This document shows, piece after piece, positions 17,814-27,116 of a stretch of DNA of 64,000 nt. Position 1 is the first letter of the stretch. Every line of letters begins with the position of its first letter. The stretch comes from Corynebacterium gottingense (GTDB lineage: Bacteria; Actinomycetota; Actinomycetes; Mycobacteriales; Mycobacteriaceae), in NCBI RefSeq assembly GCF_003693265.1, contig NZ_RDRE01000006.1, forward strand, positions 82,127 to 146,126, given 5' to 3'. A program made the position numbers and the translations under genes. The notes under the pieces were generated by a model. That model was given only the letters and a program-made list of their open reading frames with translations. It did not search any database and was not told the origin of the DNA.

Positions 17814-19160
17814 ATGGCAAACAATCATCCACGCGAACAACTGACAACCAAAGCCCTTATCGTGTGGTTCGGCGCAGTCGCTGTGTATGCCGTAGCCATC
17901 CTCGGCCGCACCTCCTTCGGTGTGGCAAGCGTGGAAGCTATCGACAGATTCAACGTCGACGCATCACGAATCGCAGTCTTTACCGCAGTCCAGGTCGGCG
18001 TCTACGCCTTCGCGCAGATCCCCACCGGGCTGCTCATCGACAGGCTCGGCCCCCGCTTCATGCTCGTCGCCGGCGCCATCATCATGGCCGTGGGGCAGAT
18101 CGTCCTCGGCCTGACCACGTCGTACGGCGTAGCCATTGTCGCCCGCGTCCTCATCGGCGCCGGCGACGCCACCGCGTTCCTGTCCGGCATGCGCATCCTG
18201 CCCTACTGGTTCCCGCCGCGGAAGACCCCGCTGTTCACCCAGCTCACCGCGGCGCTCGGCCAGCTCGGCCAGTTCCTCTCCGCGGTCCCCTTCCTCGCCC
18301 TGCTCACCGCCAAGGGCTGGACCGTCTCCTTCGTCTCCCTCGGCGCGCTCGGCCTACTTGTCGCGCTCCTCGCCGCGATCGCAGTCGCCGACACCCCGGA
18401 ATGGGCCGAGATGACGCCCGGCCAGCGCCGCGAGATCAAGCAGCAGCGCCAGGACGACCGCACCCCGATGAAGGAGGTGCTCGGCGTGGTCCTGCGCTCC
18501 CCCATCGCCTGGGAGGCCTTCTTCATCCACGGCTGGGTCATCTTCTGGATGTTCAGCTTCTGCCTCCTGTGGGGCCTGCCGCTCATGACGCTCGGCATGG
18601 GACTGACCGAAAGCCAGGCCGGCACCGTGCTCATCCTGTTCACGGTGGTCAATATCGCCTCGGCACCGTTCGTCGGCGCGGTCTCCGCCCGCATGGGCTC
18701 GAGCCGCGACCTCGGCGCCCTCATCCTCGGCGGCGTCACCCCGCTGGCGTGGATCATCTTCTTCCTGCCCAGCGAGCCGCGCAGCTACGCGGCCATCCTC
18801 ACCATGGCCATCATCATGGGCCTGTGCGTGCCCACCGCGAACTTCGGCTTCGACGCCGTGCGCGAAAACCTGCCCACCAATATGGTCGCCACCGGCACCG
18901 GCCTGGGCAACATGGGCGGGTTCGTCGCGACCATGATCGGCGCTCAGACCGTCGGCGTGCTGCTCGACCACTCCTCGCACGGGCAGGCCTACCAGTGGCA
19001 CGACTTCCAGCTCGCCTGGATCGCCTTCTACGTCACGGCCGCCGTGTTGCTCATCGGCCTGCTCGTGTCGCGCCGCAAGGCGCAGCGCCTTACCGCGACA
19101 CCGCGCGTCAAGATCGTCAACGAGGCGCCCGCCGAGCGGCAGAAGCTGCAGGACGCGTAG
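17814..19160 (+). CDS. Major facilitator superfamily transporter
   Basis: A 448-aa carrier with 12 predicted helices. The MFS signature between helices 2 and 3 is visible as GLLIDRLGPRFML, and a central cytoplasmic loop carries MTPGQRREIKQQRQDDRTP. The closest general type is the drug/nitrate-porter-like MFS group; no substrate can be assigned. It is divergent from thrC, sharing the 136-bp upstream region, but nothing else links it to threonine. Confidence 0.85.
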   Translation: MANNHPREQLTTKALIVWFGAVAVYAVAILGRTSFGVASVEAIDRFNVDASRIAVFTAVQVGVYAFAQIPTGLLIDRLGPRFMLVAGAIIMAVGQIVLGLTTSYGVAIVARVLIGAGDATAFLSGMRILPYWFPPRKTPLFTQLTAALGQLGQFLSAVPFLALLTAKGWTVSFVSLGALGLLVALLAAIAVADTPEWAEMTPGQRREIKQQRQDDRTPMKEVLGVVLRSPIAWEAFFIHGWVIFWMFSFCLLWGLPLMTLGMGLTESQAGTVLILFTVVNIASAPFVGAVSARMGSSRDLGALILGGVTPLAWIIFFLPSEPRSYAAILTMAIIMGLCVPTANFGFDAVRENLPTNMVATGTGLGNMGGFVATMIGAQTVGVLLDHSSHGQAYQWHDFQLAWIAFYVTAAVLLIGLLVSRRKAQRLTATPRVKIVNEAPAERQKLQDA

Positions 19161-19163
19161 CCC

Positions 19164-19442
19164 CTACCGCCGGGGCGGCTCCTGGCGCCCGGTCAGGATG
19201 TCCACGACGGAGCGGATGGCGGCGTCGCCAAGCTGCGGCAGCTGCCCGCCCGTCGCCGGCGCATGCTCGCGCGCGGCGCTGCGCTCGGTCCGCGCATCGG
19301 GCTCGACCTCGAGCGACAGCGTCGTATCTTCAAGGTGCAGCGCGGCACGCTTATCGACGCCCGCCACACGCGCCCCCTCCACCAGCGCCACCAGGTCGGC
19401 GTAGGTCGCATCGGTCAGATCAATAGAAAAGTGAACAGCCAT
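19164..19442 (-). CDS. Small conserved protein, 92 aa
   Basis: Begins MAVHFSIDLTDATYADLVALVEGARVAGVDKRAALHLEDTTLSLEVE and then has a disordered Arg/Ala/Pro-rich tail. No known domain. TAGAGT (19449-19454) lies 6 nt before the ATG (leaderless). Its end is 3 bp from the MFS stop codon (convergent). An exact 13-bp repeat copy falls antisense within it; the gene reads GVDKR there. Confidence 0.65.
   Translation of the reverse strand: MAVHFSIDLTDATYADLVALVEGARVAGVDKRAALHLEDTTLSLEVEPDARTERSAAREHAPATGGQLPQLGDAAIRSVVDILTGRQEPPRR
19349..19361 (+). repeat. 13-bp repeat, exact copy 3
   Basis: Antisense within the 92-aa gene, in a different codon phase (Gly-Val-Asp-Lys-Arg) from the other antisense copies. 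Confidence 0.9.
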
Positions 19443-19476
19443 GCCCCCACTCTACGGGCGCGAGCGGGAGACGGCG

Positions 19477-22400
19477 CTAATCAAACTCGCGGGTGGGCTT
19501 TTCCCCCCAGAACACCTCTTCAATCACCTGGTGAGCCCGGCGCGTAATGCGCAGGTAGTCCTCCAAGAACTGCTGCTGGTCGTCCGGGTCGTAGCCGGCG
19601 GAGCCCGCCACCTGCGCCAGGTGCGGCCCCGGCGCGGGCAGCTGGTCGGTGCGCTTGCCGGAGACCAGCACGAGCGCGCTGCGGGCGCGCGTGGCCGTGA
19701 GCCAGGCGGTCCGGAGGATCTCCGCCTTCGACGCGGCCAGCACCTCCGGGTCGTCTAACTCCGCGAGGAAGTCCAGCGCGTCCAAGGTGGACGTGGTGTG
19801 GAGCCCCTGGTGCTCGTGGGCGTGCATCATGGTGAGGAGCTGGACGGTCCACTCGACGTCGGCAAGCGCCCCGCGCCCCAGCTTGGTGTGGGTGGCGCGG
19901 TCGGCGCCGCGCGGGAGGCGCTCGTTGTCCACGCGGGCTTTGATGCGGCGGATCTCGCGGATGTCGGCCCTGCTCGCCCCGCCCTTGGGGTAGCGGAACT
20001 GGTCAATCATGCGCAGGAATTGCTCGCCGAGCGGCGCGTGGCCGGCCACTCCGGTGGCGCGCAGCAGCGCCTGCTTTTCCCATACCTCGCCCCACTCGCG
20101 GTAGTAGCGCTCGTAGGAGGCGATCGTGCGCGCGACGGCGCCGGAGCGTCCCTCGGGCCGCAGCCCCAGGTCCACCTCGAGCGGCGGGTCACCGGACGGC
20201 TTGGCCAGGCGCTTGCGCATCTGGTCCACGATGCGCGCCGCCCACGCGGTGGCGTCGGCCTCGGAGGTCTCCCCCACGGGCTCGGCAACCACCATGACGT
20301 CGGCGTCGGAGCCGTAGCCCAGCTCCGCGCCGCCGAGGCGGCCCATGCCGATGAAAGCGATGCGCGCCGGCTGCTCGGTAAGCTCCTGGTCCTGCAGGTC
20401 GGCGTAGATTTCAGATTCCAGCGCCGCCTGCAGCACCGCCTCCCACACGATGGTCAGCTCGGTGCACACCTGGCGCACCTCCATCAGGCCCAGCAGGTCC
20501 GCAGACGCGATGCGTGCCAGCTCCGCGCGGCGCAGGGAGCGCGCCACCGCGACGGCCTTGTCGGGGTTGCCCCGGTGCCGGTTGGCGGAGTTGATGATCG
20601 CCTTGTACACCTGGTCCGGCGCGGGCTCAAGCAGGCGCGGCCCGCTGGAGCCGTCGCCGAGCAGCTTGACCACGTCGGGGGCGGAGATGATGAGGTCGGA
20701 GGTGTACGGCGAGTTGCCCAGGATGTGCATGAGGCGCATGCCGACGACGCTTTCGTCGCGAAGCATGCGCAGAAACCAGCTGCGATCCAGCGCGGCGTCC
20801 GAGAGTTTGCGGTAGTTGAGCAGGCCCGCGCCCGGGTCGGCAGTACCGGCGAGCCAGTGCATGAGCGTGGGCAGGAGGATCGCCTGCAGCTTCGCCTTGC
20901 GCGAGGTGCCCTTGACCAGCGCGTTGAGGTGGTCGTAGGCGCGGGCGGGGTGGCGGTAGCCCAGCGCGGCCAGCTGCGCCTTGACCGCGTCGGCGGAGAA
21001 GGTCGCCTCGCCGATGGACAGGTCTACGACGGCCTCGAGCAGCGGGCGGTAGAAGAGGCGCTCGTGCAGGTTGGACACCACCTGGCGCAGCTGCGACAGC
21101 GCCCGCTGCATCTCCTCGACCGCGGTGCGGCGCGCGGTGGCCTGAAACCCGGCGGCGCGGGCGAGCCAGCGCAGCCGCTTCTCGTCATCCGCGTCGGGCA
21201 GCTGGTGGGTCCGCTTGAAGCGCTGCAACTGCAGGCGGTGCTCCAGGAGTCGGAGGAACTCGTAGGCGCGGATGAGTTTGCTCGTGTCTTCGCGGCCGAC
21301 GTAGCCGCCGTCGCGAAGCGATTCGAGCGCCGCGACCGTGTTGGGGTTGCGCAGGTCGGCGTCGATGCGCCCGTGCACGAGCTGCAGCAGCTGCACGGCG
21401 AACTCCACGTCGCGCAGGCCCCCCTCCCCCAGCTTCAGCTCGCGCTGCCGCAGCGACTCGGGCACGTTGTCCAGCACGCGCCGCCGCATCGCCTGCACAT
21501 CCTCCACGAAGGATTCGCGCTGGGAGGCCTCCCACACGAGCGGAGCAAGCTTATCGACGTAGCACTGCCCCAACTCCAGCGACCCCGTCAGCGGCCGCGC
21601 CTTGAGCAGGGCTTGGAACTCCCACGTCTCGGCCCACCGCTTGTAGTACGCCACGTGGCTGTCCAGGGTGCGCACGAGCGCGCCGGCCTTGCCCTCGGGG
21701 CGCAGGTTGCCGTCCACCTCGAAGAAGCAGGCGGTGCCCAGCTGCATGAACTCGCTGGCGGTGCGGGTCGCCTTGGCGGTGGCGTCGTCGGCGACGAAGA
21801 TGACGTCCACGTCGGAGATGTAGTTCAGCTCGCGGGCGCCGCACTTGCCCATGGCAACGACGGCGAGCCGTGTATCCGGTTCCTCGTCGCCGTAGACGTG
21901 GCGGACGGCGACGGCGAGGGCGGCGGTGAGGGCGGCGTCGGCAAGCGCGGTCAGCGTCTCGGTGGTGCGGGTGTAGCCGAGCGGTTCCGTCCCGCCGTGG
22001 CCTTTCACCGGGGCGAACGTGCCCGCCAGGTCCGCGGCGGCGACCCGCATCATGAGCGTGCGGTACGCGTCGCGCAGCGCCTCCTTCGCGGCGTGCTTGT
22101 CGTCGAAGCGCGCGCCGGCGCGGTACGTCGCCTCCGCGATCGGTGCGGCGTCCACGGCGGCGAGCATCGCCTCACGCATCTCCTCGGCGGTGGGCAACTC
22201 GCCCGCCAGCGCGCGCCACTGCCCCGGGTTGGCCACCAGGTGGTCCGCCAGCGCCGTCGAGCCGCCGAGCAGCGCGAAGAAGCGCGTGCAAAACGCCGGA
22301 TCGGCCGCCAGCTGGTCGCGCACCTCGGCCCACTCGCCCGGCGCGTGCTCCTGCAGCGCCCCGGCGAAACGGTGCGTGTTGTTCAGGGCCAGGTCGGGGT

Positions 22401-22515
22401 CACCGGTGCCGGCGAGGGTCCAGAGCGAGGGGGCGTCGACAAGCGAAAGCTCCTCGATGTCCTCCGCGGCGCGCGGCGAGACGAGGCCGAGTTTTGCTGG
22501 GGTGGGAAGCGCCAT
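19477..22515 (-). CDS. glnE: Bifunctional glutamine synthetase adenylyltransferase/deadenylase
   Basis: A 1012-aa enzyme that adenylylates and deadenylylates the regulatory tyrosine of GlnA (encoded at 4663). Two nucleotidyltransferase domains are present, each with a conserved Gly-Ser/Asp-x-Asp block: the N-terminal one KCGARELNYISDVDVIFV (about residue 235) and the C-terminal one MGRLGGAELGYGSDADVMVV (about residue 737). The ATG at 22515 is 1 bp from the stop of glnA2, so the two genes are coupled. A one-mismatch 13-bp repeat lies at 22432-22444 (SLVDA). Confidence 0.96.
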   Translation of the reverse strand: MALPTPAKLGLVSPRAAEDIEELSLVDAPSLWTLAGTGDPDLALNNTHRFAGALQEHAPGEWAEVRDQLAADPAFCTRFFALLGGSTALADHLVANPGQWRALAGELPTAEEMREAMLAAVDAAPIAEATYRAGARFDDKHAAKEALRDAYRTLMMRVAAADLAGTFAPVKGHGGTEPLGYTRTTETLTALADAALTAALAVAVRHVYGDEEPDTRLAVVAMGKCGARELNYISDVDVIFVADDATAKATRTASEFMQLGTACFFEVDGNLRPEGKAGALVRTLDSHVAYYKRWAETWEFQALLKARPLTGSLELGQCYVDKLAPLVWEASQRESFVEDVQAMRRRVLDNVPESLRQRELKLGEGGLRDVEFAVQLLQLVHGRIDADLRNPNTVAALESLRDGGYVGREDTSKLIRAYEFLRLLEHRLQLQRFKRTHQLPDADDEKRLRWLARAAGFQATARRTAVEEMQRALSQLRQVVSNLHERLFYRPLLEAVVDLSIGEATFSADAVKAQLAALGYRHPARAYDHLNALVKGTSRKAKLQAILLPTLMHWLAGTADPGAGLLNYRKLSDAALDRSWFLRMLRDESVVGMRLMHILGNSPYTSDLIISAPDVVKLLGDGSSGPRLLEPAPDQVYKAIINSANRHRGNPDKAVAVARSLRRAELARIASADLLGLMEVRQVCTELTIVWEAVLQAALESEIYADLQDQELTEQPARIAFIGMGRLGGAELGYGSDADVMVVAEPVGETSEADATAWAARIVDQMRKRLAKPSGDPPLEVDLGLRPEGRSGAVARTIASYERYYREWGEVWEKQALLRATGVAGHAPLGEQFLRMIDQFRYPKGGASRADIREIRRIKARVDNERLPRGADRATHTKLGRGALADVEWTVQLLTMMHAHEHQGLHTTSTLDALDFLAELDDPEVLAASKAEILRTAWLTATRARSALVLVSGKRTDQLPAPGPHLAQVAGSAGYDPDDQQQFLEDYLRITRRAHQVIEEVFWGEKPTREFD

Positions 22516-22516
22516 A

Positions 22517-23851
22517 TTAAAGGTCCATCCCGCTCTCCAGCTCCCACGGGGTGACCTGGCAGGTGTAGTCGTGCCACTCGTCCCACTTGGCGCGCAGGAA
22601 GTACTCGAAGACCTGCTCGCCGAGCACTTCGGCCATGAACTCGGACTGCTCGAGGTAGCGCAGCGCCTGGTCGAGCGAGTTGGGCAGGTCGCGGTAGCCC
22701 ATCGCGCGGCGCTCGCGGCGGGTGAGCGAGAAGACGTCGTCGCGGGCGGGCTCGTCCAGCTCGTAGCCCTGCTCGATCCCGCGCAGGCCGGCGGCCAGGA
22801 CCGCCGCGTAGGCCAGGTAGGGGTTCGCGGCGGAGTCCAGCGAGCGGACCTCTACGCGGCGCGACTCCGCCTTGTGCAGCCGGTATGTGGGCACGCGGAC
22901 CATCGCGGAGCGGTTGGACACGCCCCAGGTCGCGGCGGTGGGCGCCTCGGAGCCGAACTGGAGGCGCTTGTAGGAATTGACGTACTGGTTGGTCAGGGCG
23001 GAGATCTCGTTGGCGTGCTCGATGATGCCGGCGATGAACTGGCGGCCGGTGCGCGACAGGCTGATCTCATCGTCCGGGTCGTGGAAGGCGTTCTCGTCGC
23101 CCTCGAACAGGGAGAAGTGCGTGTGCATGGCGGAGCCGTCCATGTCCCGGAACGGCTTGGGCATAAAGGTCGCGTGCACGCCGTTGGCTTCGGCGACCGT
23201 CTTTACGATGTAGCGGAACGTCACCACGTTGTCCGCCATGGTCAGCGCGTCGGTGTGGCGCAGGTCGATCTCCTGCTGGCCGGCGCTGGCCTCGTGGTGC
23301 GAAAACTCGGTGACGATGCCCATGTACTCCAGGGCGCTGATCGCCTGCCGACGCAGCTTCGGCGCCTCGTTGCGCTTGGCCTGGTCGAAGTAGCCGCCCT
23401 TGTCGGCCGGCCGCGGAAGCTCGCCCGGTTCGAAGGGCTTGACCACGTAGAACTCGATCTCGGGGCTGGCCAGGAACTCAAAGCCCATGTCGCGGGCGTT
23501 CTGGATCTGGCGGCGCAGCACCTGCCGCGGGTCCGCGTAGAGCGGGTCGCCGTCCGGCATGGTGATGTCGCAGAACATGCGCGCGGTTTGCAGCCCGGAG
23601 TCCTCGTCGAACGGCAGCGCCTGGTAGGTCGACGGGTCCGGCTTCAGCAGCGTGTCGGACTCGGAGATGCGGGTAAAGCCCTCGATGGAGGAGCCGTCAA
23701 ACCCCGCGCCCTCATCAAACGCGGATTCCAGCTCCGCGGGAGACATCATGACCGTCTTCAGCGAGCCGAAGATGTCGGTGAACCAGAGCCGCAGAAACGC
23801 GATGTCCTGCTGCTCTACCTTGCGCAGGACCTCTTCCTGTTGAGTGTTCAT
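22517..23851 (-). CDS. glnA2: Second type I glutamine synthetase-like enzyme
   Basis: A 444-aa GS-I family protein, shorter than GlnA. It keeps GFDGSSIEGF, the EIEFYV substrate block and MPKPFRDMDGSAMHTHFSL. The loop equivalent to the adenylylation site reads MGYRDLPNSL rather than LYELPPEE, so regulation by GlnE is doubtful; the C. glutamicum counterpart is reported not to be the main ammonium enzyme. ATG at 23851 has TACAGT (23859-23864) 7 nt upstream, so it is probably leaderless. It forms a two-gene unit with glnE. Confidence 0.93.
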   Translation of the reverse strand: MNTQQEEVLRKVEQQDIAFLRLWFTDIFGSLKTVMMSPAELESAFDEGAGFDGSSIEGFTRISESDTLLKPDPSTYQALPFDEDSGLQTARMFCDITMPDGDPLYADPRQVLRRQIQNARDMGFEFLASPEIEFYVVKPFEPGELPRPADKGGYFDQAKRNEAPKLRRQAISALEYMGIVTEFSHHEASAGQQEIDLRHTDALTMADNVVTFRYIVKTVAEANGVHATFMPKPFRDMDGSAMHTHFSLFEGDENAFHDPDDEISLSRTGRQFIAGIIEHANEISALTNQYVNSYKRLQFGSEAPTAATWGVSNRSAMVRVPTYRLHKAESRRVEVRSLDSAANPYLAYAAVLAAGLRGIEQGYELDEPARDDVFSLTRRERRAMGYRDLPNSLDQALRYLEQSEFMAEVLGEQVFEYFLRAKWDEWHDYTCQVTPWELESGMDL

Positions 23852-23907
23852 ACGGCCCACTGTAGCCGGGCTAGACTCTATGCCAGCCGAAGTGAGGAGA
23901 GGAACGC

Positions 23908-25536
23908 ATGCCACAACCACAGGAATTTCTGGAACTCGAGGTCAAGCTCGCCGTCGACGCCGAGACTAAGCCACCGAAGCTTTCGCTTATCGACGCCACA
24001 CTGTCCCCCATCTCCACCACCACCCACGAACTTTCCGCCATCTACTTCGATACCGCGGACCTGCGCCTGACGCGCTCCAAAATCACCCTGCGCCGCCGCA
24101 CCGGCGGCAAGGACGCCGGCTGGCACGTCAAGCTGCCCGGCGAGTCCGGCGGGCGCCGCGAGCTGCAGCACCCGCTGTCGGACGGCACCGGCACGAACAG
24201 TGACGCAGACACCGTCCCCGAGCCGCTGCTGGACGCGGTGCGCGACGTCCTCGGCCCCGTCCACCCGCCGCTGAAGCCGATCGCGCGCGTGGACAACCGA
24301 CGCGTGGAAACCGTGATCGGCGTGCGCTACCCGGACCCGGCCGACTCGCTCGCGGTGGCGGAGTTCTGCGACGACCACGTCTCCGCCGAGTCCTACCTGC
24401 CCGGCGGCACGGCCTCCGAGTGGCGCGAGTGGGAGCTTGAGCTCACCGACGCCATCGCCGGCACCCCCGCCGGCGAGCGCCTGCTCAGCCGCGCCACCGA
24501 GGCCATGCTGGCCGCGGGCGCCCGCCACTCGGACTCGCCGTCCAAGCTGGCCACGGCGCTCGGCGACAGCTTCAACAACGCGCCCCTGCCGTCCGCGGGC
24601 ACCGGCGACGCGGCCGCCGACGCGGTGTACGCCTCTTTACGCGACAAACGCGACGCCATCATGAGCTGGGAGCCGCGCGTGCGCGCCGACGAATACGACT
24701 CGGTCCACCAGATGCGCGTGGCCACCCGCGAGCTGCGCTCCCTGCTGGAGACTTTCGACGGCGTGATCACCGCCGGCGACCTCGCCCACCTCGAGGCGGA
24801 GCTCAAGCACGCCGCGGCGGTCCTCGGCATGGCCCGCGACGCCGAGGTAGTCGAGCAGCGCTTCCACGACCTGCTGGCCAGCGACCAGTCCGACAAGATC
24901 GACGTGATCACCGCCGCCCACATCAATCGCGACATGCGCGGCGTCTACGAGGAGGCCCACGCCGACATCGTCGACATGTTCGACTCCGAGCGCTTCACCG
25001 CCCTGCTCGCCGAGGTCGACGCGCTGCTTCACGACGCCCTCACGCCCCACCTCCCCGGTGAGGTTGATGAGGATGAGGGTGGCGTCGACAAGCATGAGCC
25101 CGAGGAGCCCGCCGACGCGGTGCTCTACGCGCACCTGCGGGCGGCGTACAAAAAGCTGAAGAAGCGCAACGCAAAGGTGGAAAAATACTACGGCGACACC
25201 TCCCTGCCGCTGCTGCAGCGTGAGTCGTACGTACACGACGTGCGCAAGACGGCGAAGAAGCTGCGCTACGCCGCGGTGGCCGCCAAGGACGCGGGCCTGA
25301 AGACGGGGCCGCTGGCCAAGGCGTGCAAGCGGCTGCAGACCATCCTCGGCGATTTCCAGGACGCGGTGACCGCGCGCGAGCACATCGAGCGCCTCGCCCG
25401 GGCGGCGCGCGACCGCGGCGAGGATACCTTCGCGTACGGCATCCTCTACCAGCGAGAACTGGAGATCGGGCGCGCAGCGCTCGAGGACTACCCGAAGGCG
25501 ATCAAGGACATCAAGAAGGCATTCAAGCAGGTGTAG
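23908..25536 (+). CDS. CYTH-CHAD domain protein
   Basis: A 542-aa protein with an N-terminal CYTH domain (starts LELEVKLAVDAE, the ExExK motif; about residues 1-200) and a C-terminal CHAD helical domain (about 235-535, with conserved histidines in VHQMRVATRELR and YVHDVRKTAKKLRY). CYTH proteins bind and hydrolyse triphosphates and CHAD domains bind polyphosphate, so a role at polyphosphate granules is plausible. A Gly/Asp/Glu-rich loop (about residues 373-396) interrupts the CHAD and carries repeat-like DNA. GAGGAGAGG precedes the ATG. Confidence 0.9.
   Translation: MPQPQEFLELEVKLAVDAETKPPKLSLIDATLSPISTTTHELSAIYFDTADLRLTRSKITLRRRTGGKDAGWHVKLPGESGGRRELQHPLSDGTGTNSDADTVPEPLLDAVRDVLGPVHPPLKPIARVDNRRVETVIGVRYPDPADSLAVAEFCDDHVSAESYLPGGTASEWREWELELTDAIAGTPAGERLLSRATEAMLAAGARHSDSPSKLATALGDSFNNAPLPSAGTGDAAADAVYASLRDKRDAIMSWEPRVRADEYDSVHQMRVATRELRSLLETFDGVITAGDLAHLEAELKHAAAVLGMARDAEVVEQRFHDLLASDQSDKIDVITAAHINRDMRGVYEEAHADIVDMFDSERFTALLAEVDALLHDALTPHLPGEVDEDEGGVDKHEPEEPADAVLYAHLRAAYKKLKKRNAKVEKYYGDTSLPLLQRESYVHDVRKTAKKLRYAAVAAKDAGLKTGPLAKACKRLQTILGDFQDAVTAREHIERLARAARDRGEDTFAYGILYQRELEIGRAALEDYPKAIKDIKKAFKQV
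23985..23997 (+). repeat. 13-bp repeat, exact copy 4
   Basis: In the CYTH-CHAD gene, sense, encoding Ser-Leu-Ile-Asp-Ala with Leu as CTT. Preceded by CTTTC. Confidence 0.9.
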
Positions 25537-25558
25537 AGCCGGGGGCGGGGCTCGCGTC

Positions 25559-25738
25559 CTAGTCCTCCCAGGCCTCGTCCTGGTCGTCTGCGACCTGGTT
25601 GCGCTGCGCCGCGGTCTCCAGCGCGCGCTCCGCCTCCTCGCGGGTGTCGTACGGGCCCATGCGGTTGTCCCAGGACGCAACCTTGCCCTGGGTGACCTCG
25701 CCGGTGGACGGGTTGAAGTAGAACTTTTCGTCTGCCAT
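25559..25738 (-). CDS. Small conserved protein, 59 aa
   Basis: MADEKFYFNPSTGEVTQGKVASWDNRMGPYDTREEAERALETAAQRN followed by an acidic end. This short WD-like layout is conserved beside the CYTH-CHAD/galactokinase-like genes in corynebacteria and is sometimes annotated as SPOR-like, because the DTREEAERAL segment resembles that fold; I regard that as tentative. AAGGAG is well placed before the ATG. It converges on the CYTH-CHAD gene. Confidence 0.72.
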   Translation of the reverse strand: MADEKFYFNPSTGEVTQGKVASWDNRMGPYDTREEAERALETAAQRNQVADDQDEAWED

Positions 25739-25879
25739 GGTCGGCTCCTTCGTGTATTCCGGGGGTTCGCGGTGGGCCGCGAACGGTGGACATTTTGGCC
25801 CACCATACCCGCCGACGGCGGTTGGTAGTCTGGAGTTTCCTCGTACCAATCCCCCTTTGCGCAGAGTGGAGAACGCTTT

Positions 25880-27094
25880 ATGTCTTTGTGGCCTGCCCCC
25901 GACGCCCAACCATCCGGCCTGGTGGAACGCGCTCGCAAGGAGCACGAACGGCGCGTGGGCGCGCAGCCGGCACACGTCGCGTCCGCCCCGGCGACGTGGA
26001 TCCTCGCCGGGGAAAACGTGGACCACTTCGGCGGCGCCACGCTCATCGGGCTCGGCGGGCTGCGCGCCGCGGTGGCGGTGAGCCCGCGCGACGACCATAA
26101 GCTCCGCTTCGCGGCGTCCGCGCCGGGCTCGGCGCCGGTCCTGGCCATCGCCCCGCTCGGCGACCCCGACGGCGCCGACCACCCCCTGGGCAAGCGGTGG
26201 GCCGGCCTGGTCCACCAGCTGATCCAGCGGCAGGTGCTCTCGCGCGACACGGCGGGCCTGGACGTGACGATTGTCTCAGACATCCCACTCGGCGCCGGGC
26301 TCGGGGCGCTGTGGGCCGCGGACTCGGCCATGTGCCTCGCCCTCGCCGCCGGGCACGGCGACATCAACGACGCGCCCTTCCGCGCCCGCCTCGCCGACAT
26401 CGCCGCCCACGCGGTGGAGACGTACTCGTCGCTCAACGGCCTGCGCTCCCGCCACACCGCGGCCCTGCGCGCCACCGGCAACGGCATCGCCGTGATCGAT
26501 TACGCGGACGGCTCGCTCACCGAGGCGCCGCACCCAACCCGCGAGGGCGTGCGCATCTTCTCCGTCGCGGAGACGTTCGGTGAGGCGGACGCGGGCCAGG
26601 TGGAGGGCATCGCCACGCACCGCGCGTTCATCAGCGCGGCGTGCGCCAACTTCGGCGTCCACTCGCTGCGCAAGCTGCCCGACGCCATCGAGCGCGTCGT
26701 CGAGTGGGTCCAGGCGCGCCACACCGTCGGCGACGCAACCGCGCCGGCGCCGGAGACGGCACGGGCGTGGGTCCACTTCTGCGAGGCGGAGACGCTGCGC
26801 AGCATGGCCGTAGCCAGGGCGCTGCGCTCTCGCCACACCAACGACCTGTTCGCGCTGGTGAACTCGCCGACCGAGCTGCGCGGGCTCAATGTCCCCGCCG
26901 AGCTCGTGGCCCTGTGCCGCGAGCGGGGCGCGCTCGCGGCACGGCCCGCGGCCACCGGCACCTCCAGGGCGGTGCTCGCGCTCGTGCCACGCCGGGACGC
27001 GGACGAGTTCGCCCGCCGCATGGCCGAGCAGTTCGACGTCGTCGAGATCACGCCGGGCACCACCGCGCGCCTCGAGGACGCCCCTGCGTCCTAG
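25880..27094 (+). CDS. Galactokinase-like GHMP-family protein with altered motifs
   Basis: A 404-aa GHMP-fold protein. The galactokinase signature (normally GEHTDYNGG) reads AGENVDHFGG, and the phosphate-binding motif (normally PxGxGLSSSAA) reads IPLGAGLGALWAADSA, lacking the serine cluster that holds ATP. The catalytic base position is not obvious. It may phosphorylate another sugar or have lost kinase activity. No galT/galE genes are adjacent. A short GGAG upstream supports the ATG at 25880. Confidence 0.7.
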   Translation: MSLWPAPDAQPSGLVERARKEHERRVGAQPAHVASAPATWILAGENVDHFGGATLIGLGGLRAAVAVSPRDDHKLRFAASAPGSAPVLAIAPLGDPDGADHPLGKRWAGLVHQLIQRQVLSRDTAGLDVTIVSDIPLGAGLGALWAADSAMCLALAAGHGDINDAPFRARLADIAAHAVETYSSLNGLRSRHTAALRATGNGIAVIDYADGSLTEAPHPTREGVRIFSVAETFGEADAGQVEGIATHRAFISAACANFGVHSLRKLPDAIERVVEWVQARHTVGDATAPAPETARAWVHFCEAETLRSMAVARALRSRHTNDLFALVNSPTELRGLNVPAELVALCRERGALAARPAATGTSRAVLALVPRRDADEFARRMAEQFDVVEITPGTTARLEDAPAS

Positions 27095-27116
27095 CCGGCA
27101 AACCTATTCAGCAGAC

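Noticed and set aside
19798..22554. Very long open frame (918 codons) on the plus strand opposite glnE
   Set aside because: It is the antisense shadow of a well-supported gene. High GC leaves antisense frames open, and the peptide is Arg/Val/Leu/Ala-rich without domains.
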